64,000 nt of DNA, taken from positions 167,501 to 231,500 of the forward strand of contig NZ_JAUSVK010000001.1 of the NCBI RefSeq assembly GCF_030814655.1, read 5' to 3'. Positions 38,755 through 48,441 of the stretch are shown here, in pieces. The notes below the pieces were generated by a model. The model did no database searches. It saw only the letters and a program-made list of their open reading frames with translations, and had not been told where the DNA came from. This DNA comes from Labrys monachus. GTDB taxonomy: Bacteria; Pseudomonadota; Alphaproteobacteria; Rhizobiales; Labraceae. The first letter of the stretch is position 1; the number at the start of each line of letters is the position of its first letter. The translations under genes were made by a program, and so were the position numbers.

Positions 38755-38768
38755 GCCGCGAAAGCGGC
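38755..38768. other. perfect hairpin, possible IS91 terminus
   Basis: GCCGCGAAAGCGGC with a GAAA loop, followed by TTCGTTC, lies 76 nt upstream of the recombinase start. IS91-type elements have short hairpins at their ends, so this may be the element's 5' terminus. The surrounding 38680-38831 contains no gene. Confidence 0.35.
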
Positions 38769-38831
38769 TTCGTTCAATCCCAAAACTCGCCTGCTGCTGA
38801 AAATCTGCCAAAGTAGTGCTAAGAGCTAGCT

Positions 38832-38945
38832 GACATTCTCGCCCGTATCGCCGATCTTCCCACATCGTGTCTGCACGAACTGTTGCCCTGGCAATGGAAG
38901 CACCTGCGCCAAGCCGACAAGCCCACCGATCTGCAGGCCGCCTGA
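38832..38945 (+). pseudogene. IS66 TnpC C-terminal fragment
   Basis: 38 codons: D-I-L-A-R-I-A-D-L-P-T-S-C-L-H-E-L-L-P-W-Q-W then a short tail ending D-K-P-T-D-L-Q-A-A. This matches the IS66 C-terminal element, whose usual form is I-A-D-H-P ... L-L-P-W-x-W. The last ten codons and the following about 60 bases recur inverted at 57797-57898, next to the second IS4 copy. Confidence 0.8.
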
Positions 38946-39015
38946 GCTTCACGCAACGCCATCATAGAGCCCGCTCTGCCCTCCGCGCGCGCACCAATCA
39001 CGCGGCCTTCCTCGT

Positions 39016-40552
39016 CTTTCAATTACCCACAAGTTCAGCGCTGATGGTCATGCCTATCCTGATATCGGAGAGGCGCGACAAGCCCCGCCACATGACGGTG
39101 TTGCCGGGTGGCGGATCATGGGCGCGAGCCAGGTAGCCGCCGAGCTTTGCAATTTTGATCAAATAGCCGGACAACGTGCCCGCGCGGGATGCGAGCGGCT
39201 CGCCTTTATCGGGCAGCAGATGGTCGAGCAGCTTCATTTCGATCTGCGTGATCGCGACCGTGGGGTCGGCATTCGGCGTAGCTCGGTTGAGCATGGTCAT
39301 CCAGAAGATCCGCCAGGCAAGGATGCAGAAGACGGCAATGAGCTTTACAAGGCGCTCGGCGGTTTGTAGGCGGGCCTCTTCAGCCTTGCAACCGGATTTC
39401 AGGATTTTGTGAAAGGTCTCTATCTTCCAGCGCATAGCGTACCAGTCGAGCTTCTCGATGGCGTCTTCGTGGGAAAGAACAGGCAGATCGGTGATCAGCT
39501 TCCAGTCGATCCTTGGCCGATGCTTTGGTTCCGTCCGCTCCTGGGCGTGGATCACCGTCAAATCAAGTGCTGGATAGCGCTTCCGCTTACCGATCGGCGG
39601 CAGAACATGGATGCGGCGGAATCTGATCTCGACAGCAATCGTCTCAGGCTTGCCATTTGCATCGCGGACCTCGACCTCGTGCATTCCGCTGATTTCGGCC
39701 TCATTCATCTCGGCGGCGATCGTATGCTCGCCGTCGCCCGCCAGCCGGTCAACGCAAGTCCTCACCAGGAAATGGGTGCCGAGTTCATGGGCCATGCAGA
39801 AAAGCTCATAGATGTCGCTTTCGCGATCACCGACATGGATGCAGCGCGCGGCATCACCGAACAGCGCAATCGACTCCCGCATATTCTGTAGCCAGCGGAA
39901 GCTCTCTTTTTCTTCAATAGGTAACCGCGTCAGGTTGACCTTTTTCTTCAACGCAGCAGTTCCCTTGAACTTCGACCGCGTCCAGAACTTGATGGCAGCC
40001 AGGCCAAGGGGCAAACCGTCCAGCGTGACGGCCATGCTCGAATGCATCAAAAGCCCGCAAACGGACTGCGTCCAGGAACGGTCAGCCTTGCCCTTGTTGG
40101 TCCGACCAGTGAACCCGATCCGCTCGGGCCGCTTCCTTTGATAGATGAATTCACTCGTATCCTGCAGGACCAGAATAGGACCGGTCGTCGAAGCAAAACG
40201 ACTGCGCGTCGCCTGAAAGTGACCAGCGAGAATTTCGCCCTCGCTGACCCGATCATTGGCAAAGAACCGATAAGCCGCCTTGGTGTTGGCCCAGTCCTGA
40301 CACGCCAGTGGAATGCTTGCTCCCATGGCACCGTCCAACCTCTCCACAAGCTGACGTAAACGCTTGCCAAGCCGCTCGTCTGCGAAGGTAGAGCCGGCAA
40401 GCTCCTCATCAAACCACGCGTTCACTTCTGCGTCCATGGCACCGCTCCTGTGCGATTCGGTGCCAGACAAGGAATCACGGGCGATTCCTGCTACGCAAGT
40501 GCTCAAATCACAAAGGTATCCTCACCGGTAGGAACTTGTGGGTAATTGAAAG
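39016..40552 (-). mobile_element. IS4-family (IS50-type) element, copy 1
   Basis: 1537 bp with inverted ends CTTTCAATTACCCACAAGTT at both sides and a 9-bp target duplication CTTCCTCGT (39007-39015 and 40553-40561), the duplication length expected for IS50-like elements. An identical-looking copy lies inverted at 56260-57796 in the same target sequence. Confidence 0.92.
39019..40437 (-). CDS. IS4-family Tn5/IS50-type transposase (copy 1)
   Basis: 472 residues from MDAEVNAWFDEEL; this ATG has GGAG seven bases upstream, whereas the longer frame starts without one. The Tn5-type N-terminal G-A-S-I-P-L-A-C-Q-D-W-A-N-T-K-A-A-Y-R-F-F is present. Catalytic Asp lies in V-L-Q-D-T-S-E-F, Asp in H-V-G-D-R-E-S-D-I-Y, and Glu in Y-A-M-R-W-K-I-E-T-F-H. 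Full length. Confidence 0.93.
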   Translation of the reverse strand: MDAEVNAWFDEELAGSTFADERLGKRLRQLVERLDGAMGASIPLACQDWANTKAAYRFFANDRVSEGEILAGHFQATRSRFASTTGPILVLQDTSEFIYQRKRPERIGFTGRTNKGKADRSWTQSVCGLLMHSSMAVTLDGLPLGLAAIKFWTRSKFKGTAALKKKVNLTRLPIEEKESFRWLQNMRESIALFGDAARCIHVGDRESDIYELFCMAHELGTHFLVRTCVDRLAGDGEHTIAAEMNEAEISGMHEVEVRDANGKPETIAVEIRFRRIHVLPPIGKRKRYPALDLTVIHAQERTEPKHRPRIDWKLITDLPVLSHEDAIEKLDWYAMRWKIETFHKILKSGCKAEEARLQTAERLVKLIAVFCILAWRIFWMTMLNRATPNADPTVAITQIEMKLLDHLLPDKGEPLASRAGTLSGYLIKIAKLGGYLARAHDPPPGNTVMWRGLSRLSDIRIGMTISAELVGN

Positions 40553-40828
40553 CTTCCTCGTAGGCGTACGAAGAACTCCCGTCGGTGTGGTGGGAGCCTC
40601 TACGATCGCGGACACGGAGGATGAGGCGCCGTGAGACCTCCGTTGTCGCGGGATTCATACTGCAGATTCCGACGTTCATCCGGCCGGGTTTCCAATCGTC
40701 ATCCGGCCAGCATTCCGACGTGAAGCCGGCCAGCATTCCGATCATTATCCGGCCACCGCACGGGGTTTGACGGCCCTCCGGGTCAGCAACTGAGGCATGA
40801 CGCCCTCACGCAACGTGAGGAGAGAGCG

Positions 40829-42373
40829 ATGCCCGGCAAGAGGACGCTGACCATGAGGCAACTACGACATCTTTTGTGTTTGATCCACGGTGGCGCCAGC
40901 ACGCGCGAGGTCTGCCGTATTCTGGGACTGGCGCGGAGCACGGTGCAGGACAATGTCAGGCGTGCGGCCGAGGCCGGGCTGCGCTGGCCGCTGCCGGGTG
41001 ATCTCACCGACGACGCACTGGAACAGCTGCTGTTCTCCCGTCCGGGCAACAAGACCGGCGCTCGGCTGCGCGCCGAACCGGACTGGGCGTCACTGGTCGG
41101 CGAACTGAAGAAGCCCGGCGTCACCATGATGCTGCTGTGGGAGGAATACCGCGCCGTCCACCCCGACGGTTACGGCTACTCTCGTTTCTGCGATCTGTTC
41201 CGCCACTTCGAGCGGCGTCTGGCGCCGTCGATGCGCCAGGACCATGTCGCCGGCGACAAGGTGTTCGTCGACTACTCGGGCAAGAAGCTCGCCATTGCCG
41301 ACCCGGCGACCGGCGAGGTGCGCGAGGCGGAGATCTTCGTCGCCGTGCTCGGCGCCTCCGGCTACACCTTCGCCGAGGCGAGCTGGACACAGACCCTGCC
41401 GGACTGGATCGGCTCGCACGTTCGGATGTTCCGCTTCTTCGGCGGGGTCCCTCGGCTGATCGTGCCCGACAACCTGAAGGCGGGCGTCAACAGGGCGAGT
41501 TTCTACGATCCGGAGATCAACCGCAGCTACGCCATGATGGCCTCCCACTACGGCACCGCCGTCCTGCCGGCTCGGCCGCGCCGCCCCAAGGACAAGGCCA
41601 AGGTCGAGAACGGCGTCCGCTTCGCCCAGACTTGCATTCTCGGCCGATTGCGCAAGCGGACTTTCTTCTCTTTGGCCGAGGCTAACGCCGCCATCGCCGA
41701 GGCCGTCGAGCGCATCAACGACCACCTGATCCGTCGTCTTGCCACCACGCGGCATGAGCTGTTCCGGACCGTGGAACTGCCGGCCCTGGCGCCGCTGCCG
41801 TCGGAGGACTACGAGTTCGCCGAATGGCGTTTCGCCCGCGTCTCGATCGACTACCACGTCGAGTTCGACGGCTACTTCTATTCCGTTCCCCACGAACTGA
41901 TCCGCGAACAGGTCGACCTGCGTGCGACCGCCCGCATCATCGAGGTCTTCCATCGCGGCAGACGCATCGCCAGTCATCAGCGTCGCTACGGCGGCCGGTG
42001 CCATGGCGCCGATCCTGACCATATGCCCAGTTCCCATCGCCGCTATGCCGAATGGACGCCGGATCGCTTCCGCCGTTGGGGCGCCAGCATCGGCCCCGGC
42101 ACCGAAGGACTGATCACCGCCATCCTCGCCGCCCGGCCCCATCCCGAGCAGGGCTTCAGAAGCTGTCTCGGCGTGCTGCGTTTGTACAAGGAGCTCGACT
42201 TGGTGACGGCCGAAGCGGTCTCGGCCCGCGCCCTCGCGATCGGCGCTCTCACCTACAAGAGCATCGCCTCCATCATCGCCAATCGCCTCGGCAACAAGGC
42301 CGCCGGACGGCGCGGACACCAACCCGCCGTCGAGCAGCACGCCAATCTCCGTGGCCCCAGCTACTTCCATTGA
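40829..42373 (+). CDS. istA: IS21 transposase IstA
   Basis: 514 residues. An N-terminal HTH (T-R-E-V-C-R-I-L-G-L-A-R-S-T-V) is followed by an rve-type DDE integrase domain: K-V-F-V-D-Y-S-G, P-R-L-I-V-P-D-N-L-K and K-D-K-A-K-V-E-N-G-V. A C-terminal Mu-transposase-like beta-barrel begins around Y-E-F-A-E-W-R. GAGGAGAGAGCG precedes the ATG. Confidence 0.95.
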   Translation: MPGKRTLTMRQLRHLLCLIHGGASTREVCRILGLARSTVQDNVRRAAEAGLRWPLPGDLTDDALEQLLFSRPGNKTGARLRAEPDWASLVGELKKPGVTMMLLWEEYRAVHPDGYGYSRFCDLFRHFERRLAPSMRQDHVAGDKVFVDYSGKKLAIADPATGEVREAEIFVAVLGASGYTFAEASWTQTLPDWIGSHVRMFRFFGGVPRLIVPDNLKAGVNRASFYDPEINRSYAMMASHYGTAVLPARPRRPKDKAKVENGVRFAQTCILGRLRKRTFFSLAEANAAIAEAVERINDHLIRRLATTRHELFRTVELPALAPLPSEDYEFAEWRFARVSIDYHVEFDGYFYSVPHELIREQVDLRATARIIEVFHRGRRIASHQRRYGGRCHGADPDHMPSSHRRYAEWTPDRFRRWGASIGPGTEGLITAILAARPHPEQGFRSCLGVLRLYKELDLVTAEAVSARALAIGALTYKSIASIIANRLGNKAAGRRGHQPAVEQHANLRGPSYFH

Positions 42374-42387
42374 GCGAGGACGGACCC

Positions 42388-43143
42388 ATGTTGTCTCATC
42401 CCACCATCGACCTTCTCACCCAACTCGGCCTTCACGGCATGGCCAAGGCCTTCCAGGATCTCACGACTCAGCCGGAGGCGCGCAGCCTCGAACACGGCGA
42501 ATGGCTCGGCCTGCTGCTCGATCGGGAGCAGACGCTACGGCGCCAGAAGCGCTTCGAGGCCAGAAGCCGAGCCGCACGGCTGCGCCACGACGCCGCCGTC
42601 GAGGATATCGACTTCCGTAGCCCACGAGGCCTCGACCGAAGCCTCTTGCTCGGCCTGACATCCTGCGACTGGATCAGGGCGCGGCACAATCTCATCATCA
42701 CCGGGCCGACCGGCGTCGGCAAGAGCTGGCTGGCTTGTGCCCTCGGGCAGAAGGCTTGCCGCGAGGACTTCGCCGTCGCCTACCATCGTGTACCCAGGCT
42801 GTTCTCAGCTCTCGCACTCGCCCGCGGCGACGGCCGTCATGCCCGGCTGCTCAAGGCCATCGCCAGGGTCGACCTGCTCATCCTCGACGACTGGGGACCG
42901 GAGCGGCTCGACGACGACCAGCGCCGCGATCTCATGGAGATCGTCGAAGACCGACACGAGCGGCGTTCGACCATCGTCACCAGTCAGGTGCCGATCGACC
43001 TCTGGTATGAGATCATCGGCAACCCCACCATCGCCGACGCCATCCTCGATCGCCTCGTCCACAACGCCCACCGCATCGCGCTGTCGGGCGAGAGCCTGCG
43101 TAAGAAGCGCGCTCTCGCCGACGGCGCTGCCGTTCCCGCTTGA
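42388..43143 (+). CDS. istB: IS21 helper ATPase IstB
   Basis: 251 residues, AAA+ ATPase of the DnaC/IstB type: Walker A G-P-T-G-V-G-K-S and Walker B L-L-I-L-D-D-W-G. The ATG at 42388, 14 nt after istA, begins M-L-S-H-P-T-I-D-L-L, the usual IstB N-terminus; the frame is open further into istA but that part is not homologous. It assists strand transfer by IstA. Confidence 0.95.
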   Translation: MLSHPTIDLLTQLGLHGMAKAFQDLTTQPEARSLEHGEWLGLLLDREQTLRRQKRFEARSRAARLRHDAAVEDIDFRSPRGLDRSLLLGLTSCDWIRARHNLIITGPTGVGKSWLACALGQKACREDFAVAYHRVPRLFSALALARGDGRHARLLKAIARVDLLILDDWGPERLDDDQRRDLMEIVEDRHERRSTIVTSQVPIDLWYEIIGNPTIADAILDRLVHNAHRIALSGESLRKKRALADGAAVPA

Positions 43144-43313
43144 CCAGACACCCCGGAGCAAACCACCATCAATCTTGACCCGGAGCCCCTCAACCCACCG
43201 GCCGGATAAAATTCGGAAGGTGGCCGGCTTCAAATCGGAATCCTGGCCGGACATCAATTGGAACGGTGGCCGGATAATGATTGGAATAGGTGGCCGGTTA
43301 CGTCGGAATCCGC

Positions 43314-43889
43314 ATTCATACAGGCCGTCGATCAATCGAAGTCGCGCGATATATCCGATCGATGCGCCTTACCGGCGTGCACGCGGTTCGCGGCCTCGTC
43401 CGGCTTCACCCCAGCCTTCAGAAGGCGTGCCAGCGCCGCGCTCTCTGGAAGAGTCACCCCGGCATCGCCGCCACGCAATGCAACCAGACGGCTTTCGGCT
43501 TCGCGTAAGGCAAGCTGAAACTGCATGTCGTGCAACTCGTTCGTACCGGTCATGGTCGGTCGAATAGCAAATCCTCGCCAGACGCACCAGTGAAGATCGA
43601 ATGGCAGCCCGACAGCGCCTCGTACGCCTGCCGAGCCCGACCCGCTCCAGCGCGTCGAGGCGTTGCAGCAAGCGGTGGCGCAGGGCGTCGGCGCCGGTCT
43701 GATCGCCAGCGCCGAGTTCGGTGGTGACCCCCGCATCGCGTTGGTTGCGATAGAGAACTGTCAGGCGGTCATGGTGGAACAGTTGGTGCGCCTCGCTGCC
43801 CGCCCACCCTCGGTGCTGCTCGACGCCCTGTTCGCGCTAGCGGAGGAGATGTCAGCCAGCGGCGGCCTGAGTCGCTTCAAACTCACGAA
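43314..43889. other. gene scraps between IS21 and a methyltransferase fragment
   Basis: On the plus strand a frame of about 100 codons ending at 43893 (V-G-A-G-L-I-A-S-A-E-F-G-G-D-P-R-I-A-L-V and on to F-K-L-T-K) has coding-like composition but no family that I recognise and no convincing start. On the minus strand a frame ending at 43332 (A-L-R-E-A-E-S-R-L-V-A-L-R-G-G-D-A-G-V) also looks like a partial protein. Both seem to be truncated remains at the IS21 border. Confidence 0.35.
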
Positions 43890-44474
43890 GTGACCGCACT
43901 CGACTTTTCCGAGGCGATGCTGAAGGTCGCCCGCCGCAAGCACGCCGGCCACAAGAAGAAGGTCCGTTTCATTCTCGCCGACGCGGAAAGCACCGTGGAA
44001 GACGAAGCAAGTTATGAAGCAATCATTTGCCGTCATCTCGTGTGGACGCTGACGGAACCCGAACAGGCCTTCTCCGACTGGCGGCGGATCTTGAGGCCTG
44101 GTGGCCTTCTGCTGATCTTCGATGGCGACTGGGCGCGGCCGACGCTGATGGGGCGGGCGGCATCGCTCGTCATCCACGTGATCGACCTGTTGGTCGGCGC
44201 TGATCCCCATCATGGTGGCATGAGTGATCGCCACGCCGCGATCATGGCGCAATTGCCTTTCGGTGGCGGACTAACGACCAAACGTCTCGTCCCCATGTTG
44301 GCCGATGCCGGCTTCGCCGATATCCAGCTTTCTTCTCAGTGGACCATTGCGGTCGCTCAACGCAAGCACGCCACGCTCCGCAACAAGTTGCGGACTTTGA
44401 TTTACCGGCGCTTCGTCCTGTCGTGCAGGAAGAGCGGTGAAGCAGGCGGTTCACTGCGCCCGCATGTGGATTGA
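43884..44474 (+). pseudogene. SAM-dependent methyltransferase, N-terminally truncated
   Basis: About 195 codons beginning H-E-V-T-A-L-D-F-S-E-A-M-L, which is motif II of class I methyltransferases. Later motifs follow (D-A-E-S-T-V-E-D-E-A-S-Y-E-A-I-I-C-R-H, then L-R-P-G-G-L-L-L-I). Motif I, the glycine-rich SAM-binding loop that should lie about 20 residues earlier, is absent and replaced by unrelated sequence. The product cannot bind SAM normally, so I regard it as a remnant of a type 11 methyltransferase. Confidence 0.75.
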
Positions 44475-44475
44475 C

Positions 44476-44595
44476 GGCACGGTTGAAGTCGATCTGCTCC
44501 CCCCATCCTTCTTCCAAGGCTACGGCGTCTCGGGCGTCCTCATCGGCTTCCTCGCCCGCAACAATCCGGTCGCGGCGGCCGCAACCGTCATCGTC
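44476..44595 (+). pseudogene. ABC permease scrap (BmpA-type system)
   Basis: A 40-codon stretch, L-L-P-P-S-F-F-Q-G-Y-G-V-S-G-V-L-I-G-F-L and then A-R-N-N-P, resembles the conserved G-Y-G...A-L-L-G-R-x-x-P region of nucleoside-type ABC permeases linked to BmpA proteins. It partly follows the methyltransferase frame and stops at the HD-GYP gene. Only this short piece is present, so the assignment is tentative. Confidence 0.35.
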
Positions 44596-45792
44596 TCACC
44601 TCCTTTGGTTTCTGAAAGACGGATCAACTCGCCGAACGCCGACCGAACCGACGTCGAGATCGGCGAGGGGGCGCATCAGATCACGATCGACCTTCCCTTC
44701 GGCTGCCATAGCTTCGATGATCGCCAGCGCCCCGGTCTTCGGCAGCGGCGGTCGATAGCTGCGTTGTTCGATCAAGGCGCCATAGATGTCGGCGATCACC
44801 AACATTCGTGTCAGAGGCGGGATCTCTGCGCCGGAAAGGCCGTTGGGATAGCCTTTGCCGTCGAGATGTTCGTGATGTTGAAGCACCAGATCGAGCACGC
44901 CCGGGTCGAGGGGCGGCTCGACCGAACGCAAAGCTGCCCAGCCGTCGTGCGGGTGCCGGCGCATCACCGCGAACTCAGCGGACGTCAGCCGTCCCGGCTT
45001 GTCGAGAATCGCCTCGGGCACCAGGAACTTGCCAATGTCGTGTAGCAGGCCGCCGAGCGCCAGCCTCTCGATGTCGGACCTTGGAAGCCCGAGCGAGCGA
45101 GCGAGGCCGATGGCGATCGCCATAACCAAGAGGGAGTGCTGGTAGGTGCCGACGTGATGGTAGCGAACGATGTCGAGCCAGGCCCCGAGCCTTTGAATAT
45201 GAAGCGCCGCGATAACGTCGGAAACGATGCCCTCCCAATCGTCGCGGACGATCGAACGACCCGCGATCATTGTCAGGGCGAGCCGATCGAGGGCTGTGAC
45301 CACACCCTTGATCACAGTGATGATCGAGGCAACCTCCGAAGGCAATGGCCAATCCGTCTGCAGAGATCGTCGCGGTGGTTGCCACTCGACCGACGTCGAT
45401 ATCAGTGTTGCGGCCTCCGGTTCTGGAGCCGGGTCGTTGCGGCAGCCAGCACCGCCGATCAACCCTAGAACGCGAGCGGCCTCGATCGGGCGGAGGACGA
45501 CCGAGGTTGCACCCAGCGCCGCCGCTTGGACAGCGGCCTGCCGATCCCAGCGGTCAACAGCAACCAAACGAAAAATGGGCCCCGAGAACACAAAGAACGG
45601 GGAGATGAGCGCGACTGCCTCGCCGTCGATCCGACGCAGATCAACCAACCATGGCAGGTCGATGTAGTGCGTCAGGCGAACCCAGTCGTGCCGATGGACC
45701 TCGACGACCCGACAACTGGCCGAGAGGTCAGAGATATAGGCCGGCTCTCGGCCCAGTGCGTGATCATGGAAGAGACAGAGCGACCGTTCCAT
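44596..45792 (-). CDS. HD-GYP domain cyclic-di-GMP phosphodiesterase
   Basis: 398 residues from MERSLCLFHDHALGREPAYI (GGAGG ten bases upstream; the in-frame TTG three codons earlier is too close to it). The N-terminal half, about 190 residues, resembles a divergent receiver or sensor-like domain. The C-terminal HD-GYP domain has Y-Q-H-S-L-L-V-M-A-I, L-L-H-D-I-G-K, R-R-H-P-H-D-G-W and H-H-E-H-L-D-G-K-G-Y-P-N-G-L. The second signature reads GKGYP instead of the canonical GTGYP. Intact version of the gene truncated at 3395-4374. Likely hydrolyses cyclic-di-GMP. Adjacent to a receptor gene in the same direction. Confidence 0.9.
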   Translation of the reverse strand: MERSLCLFHDHALGREPAYISDLSASCRVVEVHRHDWVRLTHYIDLPWLVDLRRIDGEAVALISPFFVFSGPIFRLVAVDRWDRQAAVQAAALGATSVVLRPIEAARVLGLIGGAGCRNDPAPEPEAATLISTSVEWQPPRRSLQTDWPLPSEVASIITVIKGVVTALDRLALTMIAGRSIVRDDWEGIVSDVIAALHIQRLGAWLDIVRYHHVGTYQHSLLVMAIAIGLARSLGLPRSDIERLALGGLLHDIGKFLVPEAILDKPGRLTSAEFAVMRRHPHDGWAALRSVEPPLDPGVLDLVLQHHEHLDGKGYPNGLSGAEIPPLTRMLVIADIYGALIEQRSYRPPLPKTGALAIIEAMAAEGKVDRDLMRPLADLDVGSVGVRRVDPSFRNQRR

Positions 45793-45834
45793 GGACAGCA
45801 ATCCTCCGGATGCGGAATGAACGCGAGCCGCCGC

Positions 45835-47766
45835 TTACCTGCCGCGGATGGTCGAAAGGAAACCGTCGACGGCTTCCGCGAGTTCCCCCGCCTGACGGGC
45901 GAGTTGTCTCGATGCGGCGGAAACATGCGCCGTCGCGCTGCGCGACGCCTCGACTGAACGACCGACGCCGCCGATGTTGGTATCGACGGTGCCGGTGCCG
46001 TTCGCCGCCAGTTGGATGTTGCGGGCTATCTCGCGGGTCGCCGAGCCCTGCTCTTCGACGGCCGAAGCGATCAGAGTGGTGATCTGGTGCACTTCGCCAA
46101 TCGTTTGCCCGATGGTGCGGATCGCCGCCGTGGTCGTCTCGGTGGATCCCTGGATCGCTCTAATCCTCTCGCTGATCTGGGCCGTCGCCTTCGCGGTTTG
46201 GTCGGCGAGCTGCTTGACTTCCGCCGCGACCACCGCAAAGCCTCGGCCAGCTTCGCCGGCGCGCGCCGCCTCGATCGTCGCATTGAGGGCCAAGAGGTTG
46301 GTCTGCATCGCGATATCTTCAATCAGTTGCAGAATGCCACCGATGGTCACCGCCGCCTCTGTGAGGCCAGCGACACGGACATCGGCCGCTGTAGCCTCAG
46401 CGAGCGCCCGGTTCGCCACCTCGGCGGAACGATGAGTCTGCCGGCCGATCTCAGCGACCGAACTGGCCAGTTCCTCGGTCGCAGCCGCTACCGTCTCGAC
46501 ATTGGCGGAAGCCACCTGCGAGGCTTGCATCACAGCCCGTGTTCGATCGGTCGCCTCGGCCGAGGTCTGGCTCAGGGCGACGGCGGCCTGCTCCAGACAT
46601 TCTGCTTCGACCGCCACTGCCTCAACGATGCCGCCGACGGTTTGCTCGAACTCATCGGCGAATCTGATTATTTCCGCATGGCTCTGCGACGCGATCTCGT
46701 CATCGACCGCGTCCTGATCTCGCCGAAGCCGTTCTACACCTACGAGTGCGTCACGGAAGACGCCGACCGAGTGTGAGATTCGGCCGAGTTCGTTGGCGTG
46801 GTCGCCGAATGGGATCTCCGAAACGAGGTCGCCGTCGACCAGTCCCTGCATTCGCCGTACCAGCCGATCGATTCCGCGGTCGATCGATACCGCCACCGCC
46901 GCCACCAGAGCGAAGATCAGCAGACAGACGGCACCGGCGACCGCCAGCTTTTGGTAGAGATTGCCGAGTAACCCGTCGATGCGCACCGAGAGGAGGCGCG
47001 TCAACTCCATCGAGCCGTCGCGCCAAGAGCGGTCCGCCGCCGTCTGGAAGGCTTGGTGCGCCGCCGCCCTCGCCAATTCCTCGCGGCCGTCGTCGAGTGC
47101 TCTGATGAGTGAACCGTCGGTGCTGGCGCTGATCGCCGAGGTAAGCGAGCCGGCATGGATCCTCTGGGCTGACGAGAACCGCTGTGCCGCAAGTGCCGCA
47201 GAGACGGTATCTGCGACCGCCGGTTCGGCCGGCAGTGCCGTGACGACGTCGAACAGATTGCGCCCGGCGGCGACGAGCTCCGGCAGCTTCACCGTGGTCG
47301 AGTCCATCATGTAGTAACTGTCGAGATCGGGATCGAGCGTTAGGTTCGACCCGTCGTCGATCTTGGCGAAGAGCGCGATCGCCCTGTCGGCGACGTCATG
47401 CGCCGATGCACCACCGTGCCCGGCCGCCGCCAACGCCGTTCGCAACGCCTTGCCCGGTTCGACGGTCGCCATCGCCGCGTCGAAGCGAACTGCCGACACA
47501 TCGAGCCCCGCCACCAAGCCGTCGGCGGTGGTGCCCAGACGCTCCGGGTCCGCCACCGCCGCCTGCAGGGCCGGCCAGACGGCCTGCAGATAGATGACAC
47601 CATCACGCTCCTTCTCGGCGAAGGTGACGTCCTTGTTCGATTGGGCGACGAACAGCTGGGCGAACAGGGCAATTGGCAGCAGGAACGTCGCCGACACAGC
47701 GAACAACTTCTGGAGCAGCGTGGCTCGCTTCGGAAGTTTCATCAGCAGGTTCACGACCAACTCCAT
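45835..47766 (-). CDS. methyl-accepting chemotaxis protein
   Basis: 643 residues. TM1 is at about 18-40; a large periplasmic helical region follows ([11 protein letters not shown] onward, with [12 protein letters not shown], resembling ligand domains of NIT/4-helix type). TM2 is near 275-297, then HAMP ([10 protein letters not shown]) and the signalling domain with [20 protein letters not shown] Met at position 9 ([10 protein letters not shown]) is an alternative start. It lies 42 nt upstream of the HD-GYP gene in the same direction. Confidence 0.93.
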   Translation of the reverse strand: MELVVNLLMKLPKRATLLQKLFAVSATFLLPIALFAQLFVAQSNKDVTFAEKERDGVIYLQAVWPALQAAVADPERLGTTADGLVAGLDVSAVRFDAAMATVEPGKALRTALAAAGHGGASAHDVADRAIALFAKIDDGSNLTLDPDLDSYYMMDSTTVKLPELVAAGRNLFDVVTALPAEPAVADTVSAALAAQRFSSAQRIHAGSLTSAISASTDGSLIRALDDGREELARAAAHQAFQTAADRSWRDGSMELTRLLSVRIDGLLGNLYQKLAVAGAVCLLIFALVAAVAVSIDRGIDRLVRRMQGLVDGDLVSEIPFGDHANELGRISHSVGVFRDALVGVERLRRDQDAVDDEIASQSHAEIIRFADEFEQTVGGIVEAVAVEAECLEQAAVALSQTSAEATDRTRAVMQASQVASANVETVAAATEELASSVAEIGRQTHRSAEVANRALAEATAADVRVAGLTEAAVTIGGILQLIEDIAMQTNLLALNATIEAARAGEAGRGFAVVAAEVKQLADQTAKATAQISERIRAIQGSTETTTAAIRTIGQTIGEVHQITTLIASAVEEQGSATREIARNIQLAANGTGTVDTNIGGVGRSVEASRSATAHVSAASRQLARQAGELAEAVDGFLSTIRGR

Positions 47767-47853
47767 TGCATTCGACCGGTGGCAGGCGCAGCGGAGCCGC
47801 CGAGTCGGGGAAATATCGACGAGAACCGCGTCGTTGCGCGGCCGAGAGACGCC

Positions 47854-48212
47854 CTACACCTTACGTAGACGATGCCGCTCCCGGACACTCGGCGGGCTCA
47901 ACCCGCAGACCCGGTTTGCGCGGCTGGGTTGCGACGGGACGAGTGGGAGAGCGGTGGCGACGATGTCGTCGTACCGTGAGGACATCTCAAGACGGATCGT
48001 CCCCTCAGCGATCTTCGCCGGCCGTCGTTCAAATTTGAGGGCGGCCAGGAAGAGATCGATCGTCTTCCGTCGGAGGTCGGGCGATGATCGAGCGCTAAGG
48101 CCTTGTCGAGCCAGCGGACGAACAGCTCCGGCCTGACCACCAGGTTTCGATCGCGTACAAGAAGCAACTGCCATGTGGGCACCTCGGCCAGGGGAAATTC
48201 GACGAGCGGCAT
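47854..48212 (-). pseudogene. frameshifted small gene of unknown function
   Basis: Starts with a good site (GAGGAA seven bases before the ATG) as MPLVEFPLAEVPTWQLLLVR, reaching R-W-L-D-K-A-L near 48090. The coding continues in another frame as S-P-D-L-R-R-K-T-I-D-L-F-L-A-A-L-K-F-E, then I-R-L-E-M-S-S-R-Y-D-D-I, to a stop at 47854. A single-base change would join them into a protein of about 118 residues. No family recognised. Either a decayed gene or a sequence error. Confidence 0.5.
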
Positions 48213-48441
48213 CGGCTGTTCCTCGTGATGAAGATGATCGGTTCTTTCTGTTGTTTGCCGCTCGCGCGGTAGCGAAGTCTTTGCCGAGGACGACGGACTG
48301 ATCGGGCCGTCCAGCGGCAAAGGGCGTCTTGACCGATGCCCGATATGGTTTCCGTCACCTGACGCGTCGCGTTCGCACATTTCCCTTTCGCCTGCCAAAA
48401 ACCAAATCCAGTCGAAGCGCAAAGCACGGGCCAGGAAGACG

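Larger units (their letters stand above)
40661..43313 (+). mobile_element. IS21-family element
   Basis: About 2.65 kb. Ends TGCAGATTCCGACGT (left) and, reverse complemented, TGCGGATTCCGACGT (right) form the terminal repeats. Each end also holds several internal repeats built on CCGGCCAGCATTCCGA or its variants (40677-40755 and about 43195-43300), as in IS21 elements with multiple transposase sites. Contains istA and istB. Confidence 0.85.

Noticed and set aside
40661-40760. Repeated CCGGCCAGCATTCCGA-like units considered as a CRISPR or iteron array
   Set aside because: Units are irregular, few, and mirrored at the other end of the element; they are IS21 terminal transposase sites.
41090-42370. 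426-codon minus-strand frame
   Set aside because: Antisense to istA; no recognisable domain.
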